From positions 1-14,891 of the forward strand of contig BNUF01000050.1 of NCBI GenBank assembly GCA_025997155.1: a stretch of DNA of 14,891 nucleotides, read 5' to 3'. The notes beneath the pieces are model-generated. The model had not been told where the DNA came from and searched no databases. It worked only from the letters and a program-made list of their open reading frames with translations. Both the position numbers and the translations under genes were made by a program. This DNA is from Clostridia bacterium (GTDB lineage Bacteria > Bacillota > Clostridia > Lachnospirales > WQUN01). Shown piece after piece: positions 1 to 6,676 of this stretch. Numbering within the stretch: the stretch's first letter is position 1; each line of letters opens with the position of its first letter.

Positions 1-404
1 CCAATCAAAGAAACACCCGCCAAAACGCAGCCGTCCGCGACTCCCTTGACTATACTTTCGATTTTTTCGGGGTAATTTTTCCCGCAGGCGATATAATCGA
101 GGAAATATAACGGAGCCGCCCCCGCGCAGATTATGTCGTTCACGCACATAGCTACAGCGTCAATCCCGATTGTGTCGTGCTTGTCCGCCAAAAAAGCAAT
201 CTTAAGTTTCGTCCCGACGCCGTCCGTCCCCGAAACAAGCACGGGGTCGTCCATATCCTTCGCGCTCTTTATGGAAAAAAGCCCGCCAAATCCGCCGATT
301 CCCGTCAAAACGTTCGCGTTCAAAGTTTTGGCGGCGTGCCTTTTAATGAGTTCGACGCTCCTGTACCCCGCGTTTACGTCGACTCCCGAATCCTTGTAAT
401 CCAT
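1..404 (-). CDS. purM: Phosphoribosylformylglycinamidine cyclo-ligase (AIR synthetase), N-terminal part; runs off the window
   Basis: This cytosolic enzyme of de novo purine synthesis closes the imidazole ring: FGAM plus ATP gives AIR. About 134 residues are visible and the rest lies beyond base 1; the family is usually near 340 residues. The N-terminus reads [20 protein letters not shown], a typical PurM opening. It is followed by the phosphate/ATP-site segment [14 protein letters not shown] near residues 64-77 and the conserved [20 protein letters not shown] near residues 92-111. The ATG at 404 has an AGGAG ribosome binding site eight bases upstream. The stop of the preceding 563-residue gene lies only 11 bases away and abuts that site, so the two genes are probably one transcript. 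Identification rests on direct motif recognition and is secure; nothing can be said of the missing C-terminal half. Confidence 0.95.
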   Translation of the reverse strand, partial: MDYKDSGVDVNAGYRSVELIKRHAAKTLNANVLTGIGGFGGLFSIKSAKDMDDPVLVSGTDGVGTKLKIAFLADKHDTIGIDAVAMCVNDIICAGAAPLYFLDYIACGKNYPEKIESIVKGVADGCVLAGVSLI

Positions 405-415
405 TCTAACCGCTC

Positions 416-2107
416 CTATTCAAAAAAACTCGTCTCTTCCTCAAGGTCGCGTATCCGAGCGCTTGCCTTCACCAGTTTCGGATACAGCTCAATCCCGATT
501 GCGTCCGTAATTTCCATAACGTCTATCCTGTAAATCTGCTCCTGCTCGGGGGAATCGAAATTTTTGGCGAAAAACGACGTGCCGTAATCGAGTACATAAT
601 AAAAAGAATCTCTTTTGCCTAGCGTTAAGTCCGACACCTTTGTTTCCGTCGTCTTTTTGAACCGTGATTCTTCAGTCGGAGGGGTGTATTTGGTAAAGGG
701 ATTCATATCCCTATCCGTGTTAAAATGGTAGTAGGTGGTAAACTCTATAAAAAACTCGTCACAAATAAGCGAATGAAGCAAATCCAGCGTATACGCGCCG
801 TCCACAGTCAAAATCTTCCATAATTCGGGGCTGTCGATGGAGTAAATTTTGAACTGGTACGCCTTCGTTTTCGCGAAATTCTTTGAGTATTTGTTCACGA
901 TAACTCCAACCGAAAGAGGTCTTTTGTCGGCGCGGGGAAGAAGCGCGAAAAGTTCGTCCAGCGTCGCCTCCGTGTCCATCGTCTTATTCTGGCTCGGACT
1001 CACGTCGATACCGAAATACGCCATACCCAGAGCAGTCAAACTATAATGGGTGCAAGGGGAGACGAACATTCCGACAGCCTCGTTCGGCACGGATTCAAGA
1101 ATATCTTTGAACACAACAAAGTCAAAAGGTTCGTCAAAAAACTGGTCGATAAATCTAAGATACGTGCCGAAAATCGAAAAGAAATATTTTACAAACACGG
1201 TGTTGAGCATAAAGGAGCTTGCGGAAAACATTTGGAAAAAGTCCTGTTCGGTCAATTCGGAACTGCGTTTAGAACCCTCAATCTGCGACGTGGTAATTTC
1301 AAATTCGATTCCGTCCGCGAACATCATCTCAAAGGACAAAACCAGCTCAGCGTACAAACGCGAAAAAATCTCACGCGTCGGCAGCGGGCTTTTCAGCAAA
1401 CTCTCGATAAAATCGGGAGGCAGCGGGATATTATAGCCAGGTATCATACTTCGCAAATATGTAAGGCTAATCCGCATTGACTGGTCGACAATCACCGTAA
1501 GCATCTCTCTGGGGGAATACCGCAAAAACTCGTCCACAGCCTCCTGTGCCTGAATAAGCTGTATGCAGTGTACGCCCCTCGAGGGTTTGAACAAACCGAG
1601 CTCGCGCGCAATCATAAGCATATATTCAAGGTAGAACGCGTCTTTTATCGAAAGGTGATGTAAAATAAACACCTCGGTGTCTTTTGTGATATGCTGCGTC
1701 TCGTCAACCGTAATCATCGGCGACGAACACGCCAAAAACGCCCTGAAATCCTTCAGAATCGGGTGGTCGTCAAGGGTATAAGTCATCGGCATAAAGGACA
1801 TTTTGTACGTGAACTCGTTGTCAACGCCGAAGGCGGGCACGGGCGTTTGCAGCACGAGAATCTGCGGGCATACGAGAGACCCCTGCGCGTCAAGACAGCG
1901 TTCCCCCGCGAGACGCGTAAGATTCGCGGGGGACAGGAGGGTGTCTTTGACCGACGCGGACGAGTACCAGCGGTTGAACATAAGAGGCGTGTACGCCCAA
2001 AAATCCTTTCGCGTCTTGCCCGCACACTTATTGAGAGCCGAATTATGCAACTCGGCGTATATAGCGTTCAATTGTTCAAAATACCGAACAAATTCAGGTG
2101 TATTCAT
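416..2107 (-). CDS. Uncharacterised 563-residue protein with a divergent pRiA4b ORF-3-like C-terminal region
   Basis: I do not recognise the protein as a whole. Residues about 415-533 have the layout of the pRiA4b ORF-3-like family (a domain of unknown function seen in plasmid and chromosomal proteins). There is an opening [20 protein letters not shown], matching the usual pattern of a first strand followed by 'p.iWr.i.v', a leucine-rich helix, and a late strand [15 protein letters not shown] in place of the family's 'Y.YDFGDsW.H'. The Asp and Trp of that last motif are changed, so this is a diverged member at best. Residues 1-410 are soluble, rich in aromatic residues and probably helical, with no signal peptide or membrane segment. 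The ATG at 2107 has AAAGGG seven to eight bases upstream. It lies 11 bases before purM, sharing its transcript. A link to purine metabolism is only inferred from position. Confidence 0.75.
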   Translation of the reverse strand: MNTPEFVRYFEQLNAIYAELHNSALNKCAGKTRKDFWAYTPLMFNRWYSSASVKDTLLSPANLTRLAGERCLDAQGSLVCPQILVLQTPVPAFGVDNEFTYKMSFMPMTYTLDDHPILKDFRAFLACSSPMITVDETQHITKDTEVFILHHLSIKDAFYLEYMLMIARELGLFKPSRGVHCIQLIQAQEAVDEFLRYSPREMLTVIVDQSMRISLTYLRSMIPGYNIPLPPDFIESLLKSPLPTREIFSRLYAELVLSFEMMFADGIEFEITTSQIEGSKRSSELTEQDFFQMFSASSFMLNTVFVKYFFSIFGTYLRFIDQFFDEPFDFVVFKDILESVPNEAVGMFVSPCTHYSLTALGMAYFGIDVSPSQNKTMDTEATLDELFALLPRADKRPLSVGVIVNKYSKNFAKTKAYQFKIYSIDSPELWKILTVDGAYTLDLLHSLICDEFFIEFTTYYHFNTDRDMNPFTKYTPPTEESRFKKTTETKVSDLTLGKRDSFYYVLDYGTSFFAKNFDSPEQEQIYRIDVMEITDAIGIELYPKLVKASARIRDLEEETSFFE

Positions 2108-2141
2108 AGATAAGCCCTTTCGATTGCGATTATTTCATAAT

Positions 2142-2170
2142 ATAATAACAGATATGATAAATAAATACAA
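2142..2170 (-). promoter_or_regulatory. Housekeeping-type promoter of the 563-residue gene and purM
   Basis: On the minus strand a -35 box TTGTAT (2170-2165) and a -10 box TATTAT (2147-2142) are separated by exactly 17 bases. Transcription would start near 2135, leaving a leader of about 28 bases before the ATG at 2107. The boxes deviate slightly from consensus, so a moderate promoter is expected. Confidence 0.6.
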
Positions 2171-2174
2171 GGGC

Positions 2175-2204
2175 GGGAATTTTTCTGCATATGTAAAGTA
2201 TAAT
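2175..2204 (+). promoter_or_regulatory. Possible weak promoter of the 27-codon microgene
   Basis: A perfect TATAAT lies at 2199-2204, but no good -35 hexamer sits 16-18 bases upstream. TTGGC occurs three times just downstream (from 2204, 2219 and 2238), and the leader can fold AACCCTTT with AAAGGTT (2232-2239 with 2251-2257, one bulge). These may be binding or RNA elements, but no known family matches. The microgene needs a promoter because the flanking genes run the other way, and this is the best candidate. Confidence 0.3.
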
Positions 2205-2300
2205 TGGCAATACTATTTTTGGCAAGGTTTGAACCCTTTGGCGATAATCTGAAAGGTTAGACCCCCAAAATCACACAAAAATCCGAAGGAGGACTTTACA

Positions 2301-2384
2301 ATGGCTAGAGAATCACAACCGGATTCACAAGACAACAAAAGCGGCAATCTTACGGACGATACATCAAAAAGCAAAAAAAGCTAA
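2301..2384 (+). CDS. 27-residue hydrophilic microprotein of unknown function
   Basis: The ORF begins MARESQPDSQDNKS and ends with a Lys/Ser-rich tail (SKSKKS) before TAA. The product is highly polar, has no hydrophobic segment or Cys, and is probably disordered; no family is recognised. Support for a real gene is contextual. A textbook AAGGAGG ribosome binding site lies at 2286-2292, eight bases before the ATG, and a strong plus-strand intrinsic terminator starts 22 bases after the stop. The unit sits alone between two minus-strand genes, so it cannot be a by-product of a neighbour's transcript. It could be a small regulatory or signalling peptide, an accessory subunit, or the translated part of a dual-function RNA; the sequence does not decide. 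Confidence 0.6.
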   Translation: MARESQPDSQDNKSGNLTDDTSKSKKS

Positions 2385-2406
2385 ATAACCGCTCCGTAGA
2401 TACGCG

Positions 2407-2435
2407 AAATCCGCCCGTTCGGGGCGGATTTTTTT
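2407..2435 (+). terminator. Intrinsic terminator of the microgene
   Basis: A perfect 10-bp stem, AAATCCGCCC (2407-2416) with GGGCGGATTT (2422-2431), closes a five-base loop and runs into seven T residues (2429-2435). The T-run exists only in the plus-strand direction, so it terminates the microgene, not rel. Confidence 0.9.
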
Positions 2436-2446
2436 GGCTCTTCAGA

Positions 2447-2476
2447 CACAGGAACGCCTGTGACGAATAAGGCGTT
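2447..2476. other. Two mutually exclusive hairpins after the rel stop codon
   Basis: CACAGG/CCTGTG (2447-2452 with 2457-2462, loop AACG) and AACGCCT/AGGCGTT (2453-2459 with 2470-2476) share bases and cannot form together. On the minus strand they follow the rel stop but are not followed by a U-run, so rel has no canonical terminator here. They may be transcript-end or stabilising structures. Confidence 0.35.
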
Positions 2477-2495
2477 GGTTTTCGGATATAGTCCT

Positions 2496-4706
2496 TTACT
2501 GGGCGCTTATGCGCGTGGTTTCGTATACGCCGGGGATATTGTTCAGTTTCACGCTGATTTTGTCAAGTTGTTCTTTTGAGTGTATCTCTATGGAGAGCGT
2601 CACGACTACCTCGCCCGTGAGGTTTCGCGCCGAAAAGTTGACGACTTTTATGCCTTCGATTTCAGTCAAGGCGCGGGAAATGTCGATAATTATATTGTTG
2701 CGTTCCTTGCACAAAACGCGTATATCCGTGAGGTACGGCTGTTCGGCGGAGGGGTCGCCCCACTGCGCCTCGACAAGGCGGGAGCGGTCGAGTTCCGACA
2801 TTGCAAGGACGTTTTGGCAGTCTGTGCGGTGTACCGTAACCCCGCGCCCCCGCGTCACAAACGCCACGATTTCATCTCCAGGGATTGGGTGGCAGCATTT
2901 CGAAAGACGCACCGACATTCCGCCCTGCCCCTGTATGAGTATGGCATTAGCGCCCTTGTCGCGTTCGGTCGGGCTTGCGGGTTTTTGTAAAATCGCCTCC
3001 TGCGGGTTTTCGCGGATTTGGTTCTCGTTGATTTCTTTTTGGCGTTCCTCAAGAAGGCGGTTTATAATCTGCCCTTCCTTGATACCGCCGTGTCCGACTG
3101 CCGCGTAGAGTGCGTCAAGTTCAGACATTCCGTATCTGTCAAATACCGATTGCAGCCATGTTTTATGTGATAAAAGGTCGTATGCGTCAAATTTCTTCTT
3201 TGAAGCTTCTTTGACAAGAAGTTCCTTGCCCTTTATGATATTTTCTTCCTTATTCTCGCGTCTGAACCATTGGTTAATCTTGTTCCGCGCCTCGGCCGTC
3301 TTCACGATTGACATCCAGTCGCGGCTGGGTCCCCTTGAGTTGTTGCTGGTCAGTATCTCCACTTGGTCGCCGTTTTTGAGTACATACTCAAGAGGGACGA
3401 TTACCCCGTTCACACGCGCCCCGACCATTTTGTTTCCGACGGCGGTGTGAATCGCGTAGGCGAAATCTATCGGCGTCGAGCCGTTTAACAGGTTAAATAC
3501 CTCTCCGCGCGGGGTAAAACAATACACATGGTGTCTGTATATGTTGAGGTCGTCTTTTAGCGTGCTCAGGTACTCCTTGTTGTCCGCCATATCCATTTGC
3601 CACTCGATTATGTGCCGAAGCCACGCGAACTTCGCCTCCTCCGAATCGGGGTCAATCATACCGCCCTTGCGCTGTTTGTATTTCCAATGGGCGGCGATGC
3701 CGAACTCCGATTCCTCGTGCATCTCAAAGGTGCGTATCTGCACCTCAAAAGGACTCCCGTCCCGCAGTACCGTCGTGTGGAGCGAACGGTAGTTGTTCGC
3801 CTTCGGAATCGCTATATAGTCCTTTATTCTCCCAGGAATCGGCGTGTACATACCGTGTATAATGCCCAAAACGGTGTAGCAGTCCTCAATTTTTTCAACG
3901 ATGATGCGTACCGCGAGTATATCAAAAATTTCATCTATAGTCTTGTTCTGGGATTTCATCTTTTTGTATATGCTGAAAAGATGCTTTGCGCGTCCCGCTA
4001 CTTTCGCAGTAATCCCTTCCTCCTCAAACTTATCCTTGAGAGTCTGTACCGTGTCGCTTATGAATTTTTGCCGCGCGTTTAGTTTTGTCTTGAGCTGTTC
4101 GCTTAAATCGTTGTATTCCTCGGGTTTCATATACTTAAAGGATAAATCCTCAAGCGAATACCGAATCTTTGAAATGCCCAGCCTGTGGGCGAGCGGCGCG
4201 TATATCTCTATGGTTTCCTTCGCCTTTTTTATCTGGTGTTCCCGCGACATATGCTCAAGAGTACGCAAATTGTGCAGTCTGTCGCACATTTTTATAAGGA
4301 TTACGCGAATGTCGTTCGACATCGAAAAAAACAGCTGCCGAAAATTCTCCGCCTGTTCCTCTTCTTTCGATATATATTTCAAGTCCTTGAGTTTCGTAAC
4401 GCCCTGGACAAGCTCCGCGATTTCTTTGCCGAAAAGCTCCTTGACGGTTTCATATCCGTAGGGCGTGTCCTCCACAACGTCGTGGAGTATCCCCGCCGCA
4501 ATCGTCTCAATGTCCGAGCGGATTTCCGCGAGAATCAGGGCGACCGACATCGGGTGTATGATATAAGGTTCGCCCGATTTGCGGAGTTGTTTTCCGTGTG
4601 CCTTGAGGGCAAACTCGTACACCTTTGTAATCAAGCCGAAATCGTCAGAGGGGTGGTACTCCTCCAATTTCTTCATAAGTTCTAAATATATCTGCCTGTG
4701 GGTCAC
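2496..4706 (-). CDS. rel: Bifunctional (p)ppGpp synthetase/hydrolase (Rel family)
   Basis: Makes and degrades the alarmone (p)ppGpp in the stringent response; cytosolic and ribosome-associated. With the start chosen here it has 736 residues, normal for long RelA/SpoT homologues. Domains in order: HD hydrolase (about 20-190; His51 in YIIHP, and His75-Asp76 in GILHDVVEDT); synthetase (about 235-350; GRIKDYIAIPKANNYRSLHT and FEVQIRT); TGS (about 390-455; YCFTPRGEVFNLLNGSTPIDFAY); a conserved Cys cluster domain (SKCCHPIPGDEIVAF, then TDC) near 600-630; and a C-terminal ACT domain from about 665. RIKD is the RxKD form typical of bifunctional Rel, not of synthetase-only RelA. The in-frame GTG at 4715 overlaps the GGAGG site, so the GTG at 4706 (MTHRQIYLEL), eight bases downstream of it, is the likely start. 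It has its own promoter at 4772-4800. The symbol could also be relA in other annotations. Confidence 0.97.
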   Translation of the reverse strand: MTHRQIYLELMKKLEEYHPSDDFGLITKVYEFALKAHGKQLRKSGEPYIIHPMSVALILAEIRSDIETIAAGILHDVVEDTPYGYETVKELFGKEIAELVQGVTKLKDLKYISKEEEQAENFRQLFFSMSNDIRVILIKMCDRLHNLRTLEHMSREHQIKKAKETIEIYAPLAHRLGISKIRYSLEDLSFKYMKPEEYNDLSEQLKTKLNARQKFISDTVQTLKDKFEEEGITAKVAGRAKHLFSIYKKMKSQNKTIDEIFDILAVRIIVEKIEDCYTVLGIIHGMYTPIPGRIKDYIAIPKANNYRSLHTTVLRDGSPFEVQIRTFEMHEESEFGIAAHWKYKQRKGGMIDPDSEEAKFAWLRHIIEWQMDMADNKEYLSTLKDDLNIYRHHVYCFTPRGEVFNLLNGSTPIDFAYAIHTAVGNKMVGARVNGVIVPLEYVLKNGDQVEILTSNNSRGPSRDWMSIVKTAEARNKINQWFRRENKEENIIKGKELLVKEASKKKFDAYDLLSHKTWLQSVFDRYGMSELDALYAAVGHGGIKEGQIINRLLEERQKEINENQIRENPQEAILQKPASPTERDKGANAILIQGQGGMSVRLSKCCHPIPGDEIVAFVTRGRGVTVHRTDCQNVLAMSELDRSRLVEAQWGDPSAEQPYLTDIRVLCKERNNIIIDISRALTEIEGIKVVNFSARNLTGEVVVTLSIEIHSKEQLDKISVKLNNIPGVYETTRISAQ

Positions 4707-4714
4707 AAAATTCA

Positions 4715-4719
4715 CCTCC
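4715..4719 (-). promoter_or_regulatory. Ribosome binding site that fixes the rel start
   Basis: GGAGG reads 4719 to 4715 on the minus strand. An in-frame GTG at 4715 would have no spacing from it, whereas the GTG at 4706 lies at the ideal eight bases. The longer reading frame therefore overstates the protein by three residues. Confidence 0.8.
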
Positions 4720-4771
4720 GCAAAAAAATGAAAAATATGTATAAAATATATATCGGCTATATTGATAATAC

Positions 4772-4800
4772 ATTATATTGATATTTATGCCAAAAGGCAA
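4772..4800 (-). promoter_or_regulatory. Promoter of rel
   Basis: A minus-strand -35 box TTGCCT (4800-4795) and a perfect -10 box TATAAT (4777-4772) are separated by 17 bases. The predicted start near 4765 gives a leader of about 60 bases, AT-rich and without obvious structure. Confidence 0.7.
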
Positions 4801-4830
4801 GAAAAATTTAAGAATTTTTAAACAAACGGC

Positions 4831-4862
4831 AAAAAACGCGTCCCGAGACGAGGACGCGCTTT
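4831..4862 (-). terminator. Intrinsic terminator of the CmpB-like membrane protein gene
   Basis: On the minus strand the arms 4862-4852 and 4843-4833 pair over 11 bp, with a CGCGTCC/GGACGCG core and one G-U pair. They enclose an eight-base loop and end in a run of six U (4836-4831). It begins right after the TGA at 4866 and isolates this gene from rel. Confidence 0.88.
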
Positions 4863-4865
4863 AAA

Positions 4866-5252
4866 TCAGAGAAAATGGCGGTAGACATACTCAAAGAACA
4901 GCCCCGCGCCGAACCATAGCGGCGCGAAGTCGGCGCGGATTACCCCGCGCAGGTTATACTTCGCGTTTGAATAGTCCCATGGGCATACTCCCGCGAGTTT
5001 AAGAGCCGAACCCGCCGCAAATTCCACAAAAAAAATACAAAAAGTATAAATCACCCCTCGTAAGAAAATCGGTATTTCCGAAAAAAACTCGAACAGCGGA
5101 AAGAAAAACGCCGCGCTGCCGTATATAAAAAACATCCATAGAGAAGTCTGCCCCATAAGACGCGCGTCTCTGTTTCTAAGAGATGTTATACTTGTAAAAA
5201 CGATTTCGAGGCACCACCCCAAAAGACCGTAGGTTATAAAATTTTTTAACAT
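4866..5252 (-). CDS. Small integral membrane protein, putative CmpB-like 'ABC-transporter type IV' family
   Basis: The product has 128 residues with about four membrane segments (near 5-20, 38-56, 62-82 and 108-126). The opening YGLLGWCLEIVF and the later FFVEFAAGSALKLAG, followed by CPWDYSNAKYNLRG, match the pattern of the CmpB-like family (PF06541), where 'lGW..E' and 'WDYS...N..G' are the hallmarks. Despite the family name, a transport role is not established; many members are uncharacterised membrane proteins of Bacillota. No clear Shine-Dalgarno sequence precedes the ATG at 5252 and no convincing promoter is visible upstream. It nevertheless has its own strong terminator, so it is probably expressed as a single gene at a low level. 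The family assignment is from remembered motifs and is moderately sure. Confidence 0.75.
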   Translation of the reverse strand: MLKNFITYGLLGWCLEIVFTSITSLRNRDARLMGQTSLWMFFIYGSAAFFFPLFEFFSEIPIFLRGVIYTFCIFFVEFAAGSALKLAGVCPWDYSNAKYNLRGVIRADFAPLWFGAGLFFEYVYRHFL

Positions 5253-5341
5253 AAAAATATTTTGCGCGTTACGCCTTTTTTTATGCTCCGTCCCCCCGCA
5301 AAATTTTTTTGCGCGGTTCCTTAGTTGTTTTGCGGTTGTTA

Positions 5342-5370
5342 TTGACTTTATTCAACAAAGGGATTATAAT
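5342..5370 (+). promoter_or_regulatory. Strong promoter of the receptor-purA-glmS operon
   Basis: TTGACT (5342-5347) and a perfect TATAAT (5365-5370) lie 17 bases apart. Transcription would begin near 5377, giving a leader of under 30 bases. This leaves no room for a purine riboswitch or other large leader RNA ahead of purA's operon. Confidence 0.85.
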
Positions 5371-5393
5371 AAAATCTACTTAAAATTTAACTT

Positions 5394-5399
5394 AAGGTG
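5394..5399 (+). promoter_or_regulatory. Ribosome binding site that fixes the receptor start
   Basis: AAGGTG at 5394-5399 lies six bases before the ATG at 5406. The in-frame GTG at 5397 is part of this site and so is unlikely to be the start. Confidence 0.65.
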
Positions 5400-5405
5400 T
5401 CACTT

Positions 5406-6671
5406 ATGAAAAGTATAAAACAAAAAATGATTATAGGCGTTCTCTTAATCTGTGTCGTCGGGATTGGCATAAATACCGCGGTCGCGTATGATATCGCGCG
5501 AACTATGATTTATGAGGAAGCCGTCGACGGCAAACAGAAGTTCGTCAACGCGGAGTCCGCCGATATAGACGGCTGGATTGCGGAAAACAAGGCTGTCCTT
5601 GACACCCTGGCGCGGACTTTTGAGACACTTCCGAGCGATACTCGTGACAGAGACGCGCTCAGGCGGCTTTTCGCGTTTCAAACCCAAGGACACGGGCAAA
5701 TCAAGGACATATACGCGGGATTTTCCGACGATATGTCCGTATTTGGGCTGTCCACCACCGACCGTTCGTCGTATTACCCGACGACACGCCCGTGGTATAT
5801 CCAAGCTATGGAACACAAGGGGCAGATTATCGTGACAGGACCTTACGAGAGCGCCACGACGACGGGTACGCTTGTCACGATTGCGCGGTACGCGGGGCAG
5901 CAGGACGGATATGACTGCGTTTTGGGGCTTGACATATACATTTCGGCAATCGCCGACGCGGTGACGGATATGGCTCTTGCGGACGGCGCGTATGTTTATA
6001 TCGCGGGGGTAAACGGCGAAATCATCGCGGAGTCCGCCGCCAGCGCGCGCGGGGTTAGGGACGGCGTGAAACGCGAGGTTTTTATCGGGGATATCCCATC
6101 GACGCGGTGGACGTATGTTTACGCCGTCCCCGAAAAGGTTATCACCGCCCCCGTACACAAACTCCTTGCGGGCGTTCTCCTGATACTTTCCGTCGTCGTG
6201 TTTGTCGTCTGCGTTTTCGCGTGGCAGTTCATAACGCGGATTATCGTTGCGCCGCTTAGGGCGGTGTCGTCCGCGTCCGATAAAATCGCCGACGGGATTA
6301 TCGATTTCCCGTTGCAGTCGAATTCGAGGGACGAAATCGGCGCTCTTATCCGTGATTTCGCAAGGGTGCAAGAGACTATACGAAGCCTTATCAAAGGCAT
6401 AAACGGTATGTCGCTGGCGCAAAAAGCGGGCGACCTTGAGGCGCGGATTGACGATTCGGTTTTTGTCGGAGCGTACAAGGAAGTCGCCGACGGCGTGAAC
6501 GGTATGACGGGCGAACTTGTCGAACTGATTGACAAAACCCGCAGCTGCCTTGACGGATTCGCGAACGGGGACTTGGACGCTCCTTTCCCCTCCCTTCCCG
6601 GCAAACAGGCGCGTCTGACGCAGAGTATCGAGTCTTTCAGAAAAAATCTGTTTTATAGAGAGGTAGAATAA
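5406..6671 (+). CDS. Membrane sensor with dCache and HAMP domains but no output domain
   Basis: This 421-residue protein is built like the front of a methyl-accepting chemotaxis receptor. It has membrane segment 1 (about 8-27), an extracellular dCache ligand-binding domain (about 30-245, with the diagnostic RSSYYPTTRPWYIQAM and TGPYESATTTGTLVTIARYA), membrane segment 2 (about 253-276), a HAMP domain (about 277-330) and further HAMP-like segments (FVGAYKEVADGVNGM near 353-367; FANGDLDAPFPSLPG near 385-399). It stops where a chemotaxis signalling, kinase or cyclase domain would be expected. No frameshifted remainder follows: purA begins five bases after the TAA. The ATG at 5406 is preferred over GTG 5397 because of the ribosome binding site. 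Ligand unknown; dCache domains often bind amino acids or other small molecules. It may be a truncated receptor or a partner that signals through another receptor; both are inference. Confidence 0.9.
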   Translation: MKSIKQKMIIGVLLICVVGIGINTAVAYDIARTMIYEEAVDGKQKFVNAESADIDGWIAENKAVLDTLARTFETLPSDTRDRDALRRLFAFQTQGHGQIKDIYAGFSDDMSVFGLSTTDRSSYYPTTRPWYIQAMEHKGQIIVTGPYESATTTGTLVTIARYAGQQDGYDCVLGLDIYISAIADAVTDMALADGAYVYIAGVNGEIIAESAASARGVRDGVKREVFIGDIPSTRWTYVYAVPEKVITAPVHKLLAGVLLILSVVVFVVCVFAWQFITRIIVAPLRAVSSASDKIADGIIDFPLQSNSRDEIGALIRDFARVQETIRSLIKGINGMSLAQKAGDLEARIDDSVFVGAYKEVADGVNGMTGELVELIDKTRSCLDGFANGDLDAPFPSLPGKQARLTQSIESFRKNLFYREVE

Positions 6672-6676
6672 ATAAG

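Noticed and set aside
5297..5313. CGCAAAA/TTTTGCG hairpin between the CmpB-like gene and the receptor
   Set aside because: It lies between divergent genes where no terminator is needed and is low in stability; no role could be supported.
5371..5405. Purine riboswitch controlling the purA operon
   Set aside because: The predicted leader is under 30 bases, too short for the aptamer.
5445..6422. 325-codon minus-strand ORF opposite the dCache receptor
   Set aside because: Antisense shadow of a gene with clear domains, promoter and ribosome binding site; the product is Arg-rich and unlike any protein family.
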